This document shows, piece by piece, positions 5,861-9,998 of a stretch of 9,998 nucleotides of DNA. A program made the translations under genes and the position numbers. The stretch covers positions 1-9,998 of the forward strand of contig JBGUUT010000007.1 of the NCBI GenBank assembly GCA_045133795.1, read 5' to 3'. Each line of letters starts with the position of its first letter. Position 1 is the first letter of the stretch. Below the pieces are notes generated by a model, which was not told the DNA's origin, searched no databases, and saw nothing but the letters and a program-made list of their open reading frames with translations. This DNA comes from RGIG8597 sp045133795. GTDB lineage: Bacteria; Spirochaetota; GWE2-31-10.

Positions 5861-6823
5861 ATGATTAAGGTAAAAAATCTGGTTAAAAACTATGGGGGAA
5901 AAAAACCGGCTGTAAATGATGTTACCTTTTCTATCGGCAAAGGTGAGATTGTTGGTTTGCTCGGTCCGAATGGTGCCGGAAAGACAACAATTATGAAAAT
6001 GATTACCGGTTACCTCAATCCGTCACAGGGTGAAGTGCTGGTAGACGGAATCAATACTTTGGATGATCCGATTACCGTAAAAAGTAAAATCGGATATCTT
6101 CCTGAGCGTTCTCCGTTGTACAATGATATGACAGTTTATGAATATTTATCATTTGTTGCTGATGTTCGCGGACTTGTAGGAAATGAGAAATATCAGAAAA
6201 TTACAGAAATGATTGTGCTGGTAAATCTTGAAAAGGTTGTAGCACGGAAAATAAAAGAACTTTCTAACGGTTATAAAAAAAGAGTAGGTCTTGCTTCGGC
6301 TATGATTCACGACCCGGAAATTCTTATTTTGGATGAGCCGACTGCCGGACTCGATCCGAATCAAATTATAATGTTCAGAAAGATTCTTCGTCGTTTGTCT
6401 GAACAAAAGACAATTATTCTTTCTACTCATGTATTATCTGAAATTGAAGCGATTTGTGAAAAAGTTATTATTATCAACAGCGGAAAAATCGTTGCGGATA
6501 ATTCTTTACAAGAATTGATGGAAAATAATTCTAAAGAAACATTCTTAGATTTCGTTGTAGAAGCAGAAAAACTTGCAGAAGTAGAAAACGTAGTTTGCAG
6601 TCTTGACGGTGCATGGAATGTAGAATTTGAAAAGAAAGAAACAAGAAATCAATTCCGTTTCAAAGCTCTTCTTTCTTCTGCTGCAGAGTTTAAATCAAAA
6701 TTAACGGAAGCTGTAAATGCAAAAGGTTGGAAATTGATTTATGCAGAAGAAAAGAAACCGAACCTGGAAGAAATCTTTTTGAAATTAACTGCAAATACAC
6801 AGGAGATTGAACATGCACAATAA
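5861..6823 (+). CDS. GldA-like ABC transporter ATPase
   Basis: This is the ATP-hydrolysing subunit of an ABC-2 type transporter, on the cytoplasmic face of the membrane. Visible motifs in its 320 residues are Walker A GPNGAGKTT (35-43), the Q-loop region GYLPERSPLY (78-87) with Glu82 where many ABC proteins have Gln, as is common in GldA-type ATPases, the signature LSNGYKKRVGLA (134-145), Walker B ILILDEP (154-160), the D-loop AGLDPNQ (162-168) and the switch His190 in STHVL. Residues about 225-320 form a C-terminal extension typical of ATPases paired with ABC-2 permeases. AGGTG sits 5 bases before the ATG. The TAA at 6821-6823 lies inside the next gene, an 11-base overlap. The best match in style is GldA of the Bacteroidota gliding machinery, but the same ATPase type occurs in many non-gliding bacteria, so no gene symbol is given. 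Confidence 0.93.
   Translation: MIKVKNLVKNYGGKKPAVNDVTFSIGKGEIVGLLGPNGAGKTTIMKMITGYLNPSQGEVLVDGINTLDDPITVKSKIGYLPERSPLYNDMTVYEYLSFVADVRGLVGNEKYQKITEMIVLVNLEKVVARKIKELSNGYKKRVGLASAMIHDPEILILDEPTAGLDPNQIIMFRKILRRLSEQKTIILSTHVLSEIEAICEKVIIINSGKIVADNSLQELMENNSKETFLDFVVEAEKLAEVENVVCSLDGAWNVEFEKKETRNQFRFKALLSSAAEFKSKLTEAVNAKGWKLIYAEEKKPNLEEIFLKLTANTQEIEHAQ
6801..6805 (+). promoter_or_regulatory. Ribosome binding site AGGAG for the permease
   Basis: AGGAG within the end of the ATPase gene is 7 bases from ATG 6813. The in-frame TTG at 6807 is too close to the site to be the start. Confidence 0.75.
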
Positions 6824-7559
6824 AATTTATCCGATTTATAAGCGGGAAATGGGCAGTTATTTTTATTCATCAATTGCCTATATTTTCCTAATTTTGTTTG
6901 TTTTTATGACAAATATTATGTTTTTCTATTTCTTCGGCGGAATCTTTAAAGAAGAAACTGCGTCTATGCGTCGCTTTTTTACGATTCTTCCGTATGTATT
7001 CACTGTATTTATTCCCGGTGTGGCTATGGGTAGCTGGGCAAAAGAAAAAAGTGAAGGAACTATCGAAATGTTGTTTACTTATCCGGTTGCTCAATGGAAG
7101 ATTATCGCCGGAAAATTCTTTGCTGTTTTGACATTGGTTGGAATTGCATTGGGATGTTCACTTTTCATTCCTTTATTGACTCAAATCTTTGTCGGTGATT
7201 TTGACTGGGGACAATTGTTTACTCAATATCTCGGAGCTGTTTTGATGGCGTGTGCTTATATTGCAGTAACATTTTTTATGTCAAGTATCACATCTGAATT
7301 GATTGATTCATTCTTGTTGAGTGCGGCAACATTGTTGTTGTTGACTTTGGCGGGATATGTAACATCTGCATATGTAATGGTATTTCCTGATTGGTTGGGA
7401 TGGTTGAAAATATTCTTAAATGAAATCAGTCTTTCAACACATTTTGCAAACTTTAGTAAAGGTGTAATACATTCAAAAGATGTAGTTTATTACTTAGGTG
7501 TTGCGTTAGTATTTTTCTATTGCAATATCAGAGCATTAGAAAGTAAGAAATGGAGCTAA
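6813..7559 (+). CDS. GldF-like ABC-2 permease
   Basis: Membrane subunit expected to pair with the ATPase encoded just upstream. From ATG 6813 it has 248 residues and about six spans (near 20-42, 57-76, 99-125, 137-158, 165-187, 225-240). The cytoplasmic loop KEKSEGTIEMLFTYPV (77-92) is the hallmark of ABC-2/GldF permeases, where it forms the coupling surface for the ATPase; the preceding FIPGVAMGSWA also fits. The last residues SKKWS end two bases before the next start. The 11-base overlap with the ATPase and the near-contact with the next gene mean all are made from one message. What it moves, if anything, cannot be read from sequence. Confidence 0.92.
   Translation: MHNKIYPIYKREMGSYFYSSIAYIFLILFVFMTNIMFFYFFGGIFKEETASMRRFFTILPYVFTVFIPGVAMGSWAKEKSEGTIEMLFTYPVAQWKIIAGKFFAVLTLVGIALGCSLFIPLLTQIFVGDFDWGQLFTQYLGAVLMACAYIAVTFFMSSITSELIDSFLLSAATLLLLTLAGYVTSAYVMVFPDWLGWLKIFLNEISLSTHFANFSKGVIHSKDVVYYLGVALVFFYCNIRALESKKWS
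7552..7555 (+). promoter_or_regulatory. Ribosome binding site GGAG for the GldG-like gene
   Basis: GGAG lies 6 bases before ATG 7562 and is contained in the last codons of the permease. It argues against the ATG at 7550, which precedes the site. Confidence 0.65.
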
Positions 7560-7561
7560 AA

Positions 7562-9247
7562 ATGAATAAAACAGAAGCGATGAAATTAAAAAAGAGAGAA
7601 AGTACAGTCATCTTTTTACTGATTCTTGTAAATATTGTCCTGTTTTACTTTTTAATGGGCAAAGTTTATTTGCGTGTAGATTGTACTCAAGGAAAAAAAT
7701 ATTCTATCAGTCAGCCGACAGTTGACCTTTTGAAAAAGATAGATAACAAGTTGGTTATTAATTATTACTATGAAAAACGCTGTAAAGAAGCACAGGGAAT
7801 TTCTCAAGTAATCCAATACGTCGATGATATGCTTCAAGAATATGAAGCAAAAGGTCGCGGAATGGTAGATTATCGTCGTGAAGAATTGAGCTTTGATAAT
7901 CAGAACCATTTGGAAAAAATTGCCGAAATCGAAAAGTTGGGAGTAAAGAAAGTTGCATTGAGCCAAAGCGAAGGTACAGAATCAAAAAGTACTCTCGGTT
8001 TTTCCGGAATTGTTTTGACTTACAAGGGAAAAACAAGTTCTATCGGTGTGATTTTCAGTGACGCAAAGTTTGAATATATGCTCGATGTAGAAATCAGCAA
8101 GCTTTTGGGATTGAACAACGGACGCGTGGGAATATTGGTTTCTTCTCATGAGAAAACAATCGATAAAGATTTCAGATATTTGTATCAATATGTAACAAGT
8201 GAATATTCTGATGCAGAAGTTATTTATTCGCCGTCTGCTATTCCGGACGATATTTCTACAATCGTACTTGTAGGCGGTGAAACATTCTCTGAGTTTGATA
8301 TGTACAAATTAGACCAGTTTATGATGAACGGCGGAAAAATGTTGATGCTTGCAAACGGTGTAAAACTTAATTTCCAAAATCAGTACGGACCTCCGGCATC
8401 TACAACTGAAAACCAAGTTATTAATATGTTGGCTTCTTACGGAATTACAATTAACCATGATTTGATTGGTGATAATTTATCTTACAATCCGGTAATGCAA
8501 CGCGGAAGTATTTTTGCAGAAAGAATGCGTTATCCTTTGTGGGTAAAAGTAATTGCAGAAAATATCAACAGAAAAAATCCTATAGTGGATGATTTTAACG
8601 AAGTAAATTTATTCTGGCCGTCATCAATTACAATTTCTGATGAACTTAAAGATAAAGTTCAACCGTTGTTAAAAACAACTAATCAAGCATGGAGCATGGC
8701 GGAAGATTTCAAAATTGATGTAGATTCATATAAGTATCCTGTACAAAAAGGCGAATCACAATATCTTTTAGCTTGTGCTTATGAAGGTGCATTAAAAAGT
8801 TTCTTCAAAGACAGAGACGCTCCTACACCTCCGGAAGGAACAGAGCTTAAAGGCGGAAAGATTTCTGAAGGAAGCGGAAAACTTGTTGTTATTGCAAATG
8901 AAGATTTTATCAGCAATGATTTCCTTAATCGTGAAGATGAAATTTATTTGATTTTAAATAGTTTGGATTGGCTTACAAAAGACGGTTCATTAATCAAAAT
9001 CAGAAACAAAGGAAAATTCAGTCGTCCGTTGAATAAAGTAAACAATCTTTCAATGTTGAACTTGTATAAAAACTTGATAATTACATTTACAACAGTTGTA
9101 ATTCCTTTGGGATTTGTAGCTGCAGCAATCGGAGTTTTTACTTCTCGTCGCAGATTCCGCAAAGTGTTGGAAGAACAGTTTGATGAAGATTCTGAACAAC
9201 CGACAGCAGAAGAAACAACAGAAGCTCAGGGGGAACAAGATGAATAA
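7562..9247 (+). CDS. GldG-like ABC transporter auxiliary membrane protein (ABC_transp_aux)
   Basis: A 561-residue protein with one membrane span at each end (about 17-34 and 506-525) and a large domain between them that should lie outside the cytoplasmic membrane. After the first span comes the family-typical DCTQGKKYSISQPTVDLLKK (40-59, compare the D-L-T-E-G-K-x-Y-S-L-S pattern of GldG proteins). Further on are GRVGILVSSHEK (187-198), where relatives often have a GHGE-like turn, and DQFMMNGGKML (251-261), a conserved element of this domain. The C-terminus is a basic anchor (SRRRFRK) and an acidic Gln/Glu/Thr tail facing the cytoplasm. It starts 2 bases after the permease stop, and its own end overlaps the next gene by 8 bases. 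The fold resembles glutamine-amidotransferase-like domains, but no catalytic residues are evident. Its partner role in the ABC complex is known from context only. Confidence 0.9.
   Translation: MNKTEAMKLKKRESTVIFLLILVNIVLFYFLMGKVYLRVDCTQGKKYSISQPTVDLLKKIDNKLVINYYYEKRCKEAQGISQVIQYVDDMLQEYEAKGRGMVDYRREELSFDNQNHLEKIAEIEKLGVKKVALSQSEGTESKSTLGFSGIVLTYKGKTSSIGVIFSDAKFEYMLDVEISKLLGLNNGRVGILVSSHEKTIDKDFRYLYQYVTSEYSDAEVIYSPSAIPDDISTIVLVGGETFSEFDMYKLDQFMMNGGKMLMLANGVKLNFQNQYGPPASTTENQVINMLASYGITINHDLIGDNLSYNPVMQRGSIFAERMRYPLWVKVIAENINRKNPIVDDFNEVNLFWPSSITISDELKDKVQPLLKTTNQAWSMAEDFKIDVDSYKYPVQKGESQYLLACAYEGALKSFFKDRDAPTPPEGTELKGGKISEGSGKLVVIANEDFISNDFLNREDEIYLILNSLDWLTKDGSLIKIRNKGKFSRPLNKVNNLSMLNLYKNLIITFTTVVIPLGFVAAAIGVFTSRRRFRKVLEEQFDEDSEQPTAEETTEAQGEQDE
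9228..9234 (+). promoter_or_regulatory. Ribosome binding site AGGGGGA for the DUF4340 gene
   Basis: AGGGGGA ends 5 bases before ATG 9240 and sits within the last codons of the GldG-like gene. It supports the overlapping start. Confidence 0.65.
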
Positions 9248-9998
9248 AAATAAAAAAATTATAAACGGATTGCTGATTTTAGCTGCGGTTCAATTGATTT
9301 TGCTTATTGTTGTAAATACATTTTCTTTTAACAGCATTAAGACAAGAAAAGCGGACAAAGTGTTGCTGAAAGGAGTAACAGAAAAAAATATTACAAAAGT
9401 AAAAATCTGGGATAAAATCGACGGTTTTACTTTAACAAAAGAAAAAGATACATGGTTTGTTTCTGTAGAAGAAGACGGTAAAACTTTACTTTTGCCGGGC
9501 GACCAAAAAAAGATTGTTGATTATATTTCAACAATTGCCTCTATAAATGAAGGAACTGTAATTTACAGAGGAAGCGATGCTTCAAGCGATGCGACTTACG
9601 GATTTACAGAAACTAACACTCGTAATGTGGAAGTTTATGTAGGAGACAAGAAGCCGCAAGCATTACAATTGGGGAATAACGGAAATATAAAGAATTCTAC
9701 ATATTTGCGTTTTGCCGGTGACAGTAAGATTCGTCAGGTAAACAGTAATGTCGCTCAAAAGACAGACAGAATCTATAAAAATTGGACTCGTCGTGAAATA
9801 TTACCGGGTGTGACTTTGAATGATATTGAGTCTGTAAAATTTACAGGTGATTGTGCGTTCTTAAAAGATTCATATTCTGTTAAGAAGCAAGTTTCAGAAG
9901 CTGATAAAAAAGAAACTTATGTTGTTGAGCCTGCAATCAGCGGAGAATTGGATCAGAGTGCAATCGGTATAATGTTGGGTAAGATTGTGAATCTTAAA
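9240..9998 (+). CDS. DUF4340 membrane protein, 3' end cut by the window
   Basis: The frame opened by ATG 9240 stays open for all 253 codons to the window end, so the C-terminus is missing. A membrane span lies at about 7-28 (IINGLLILAAVQLILLIVVNTF region), followed by an extracytoplasmic part. Features seen in DUF4340 proteins are the segment KIWDKIDGFTLTKEKDTWFV (55-74: a short strand, then K/E-x-x-x-x-W), a stretch LLLPGDQKKIVDYISTIASI (83-102) where the family has an Asp-led helix, and YGFTETN (120-126), matching its Y-G-L/F-D/T turn. This family often follows GldG-like genes, which backs the assignment. It overlaps the GldG-like gene by 8 bases and is the fourth member of the ABC operon. 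Its function is unknown; it may form an outer part of the same complex. Confidence 0.85.
   Translation, partial: MNKNKKIINGLLILAAVQLILLIVVNTFSFNSIKTRKADKVLLKGVTEKNITKVKIWDKIDGFTLTKEKDTWFVSVEEDGKTLLLPGDQKKIVDYISTIASINEGTVIYRGSDASSDATYGFTETNTRNVEVYVGDKKPQALQLGNNGNIKNSTYLRFAGDSKIRQVNSNVAQKTDRIYKNWTRREILPGVTLNDIESVKFTGDCAFLKDSYSVKKQVSEADKKETYVVEPAISGELDQSAIGIMLGKIVNLK

Noticed and set aside
5803..5868. Tiny + strand frame of 21 codons (start METTCKIKGR) overlapping the ATPase start by 8 bases, a possible leader peptide.
   Set aside because: It has no ribosome binding site at the right distance and no regulatory codon run; overlap of a chance frame with a start codon is common in AT-rich DNA.
5894..5905. 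Five G followed by seven A near the start of the ATPase gene, which forms slippery heptamers (GGGAAAA, AAAAAAA) in the reading frame.
   Set aside because: A -1 shift there meets a TGA within five codons and there is no obvious downstream stimulator; the tracts are too short to argue for phase variation without comparing isolates.

Overview
The window is AT-rich bacterial DNA, and every recognised gene lies on the + strand. The gene content points to a spirochaete, most likely a Treponema-like organism. The pointers are a membrane-anchored FtsY with a variant TKYD/SKGG loop, a Gld-type ABC module ending in a DUF4340 protein, and secreted or small proteins of no known family. This placement is an inference from gene content and style, because no rRNA or other decisive marker is present.

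Region 1 (1-149) has no convincing gene. It packs three perfect or near-perfect hairpins into about 100 bases and looks like an intergenic repeat or a structured leader. Region 2 (150-5620) is a tightly packed run of six genes with gaps of 17, -1, 40, 3 and 30 bases. These are rsmA (16S rRNA dimethyladenosine methyltransferase), a CPA2/Kef-type cation:proton antiporter with C-terminal CBS domains, a small three-span membrane protein that overlaps it by one base, ftsY (SRP receptor), a secreted protein with short Tyr/Gly-rich repeats, and a 74-residue protein of unknown function. Region 3 (5621-5860) is a 240-base gap with a loose inverted repeat and two strong terminator-like hairpins, so it marks the boundary between two transcription units. 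Region 4 (5861 to the window end) is a second operon: a GldA-like ABC ATPase, a GldF-like ABC-2 permease, a GldG-like auxiliary membrane protein and a DUF4340 membrane protein cut by the window edge. Successive members overlap or almost touch (11-base overlap, 2-base gap, 8-base overlap).

The first operon mixes ribosome maturation, ion homeostasis and protein targeting and looks like a co-transcribed housekeeping set. The second very probably encodes one membrane complex: the ATPase drives the permease, and the GldG-like and DUF4340 proteins hang large domains outside the membrane. In Bacteroidota, GldAFG homologues are linked to gliding; in an organism like this one the job is unknown, and this is the most interesting part of the window. 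I found no CRISPR array, insertion sequence, tRNA, rRNA or defence system. Much of the window is ordinary. For five genes the upstream-most possible start is not the best one: rsmA, ftsY, the 74-residue protein, the gldF-like gene and the gldG-like gene all have a better internal ATG, supported by ribosome binding sites in the last four.
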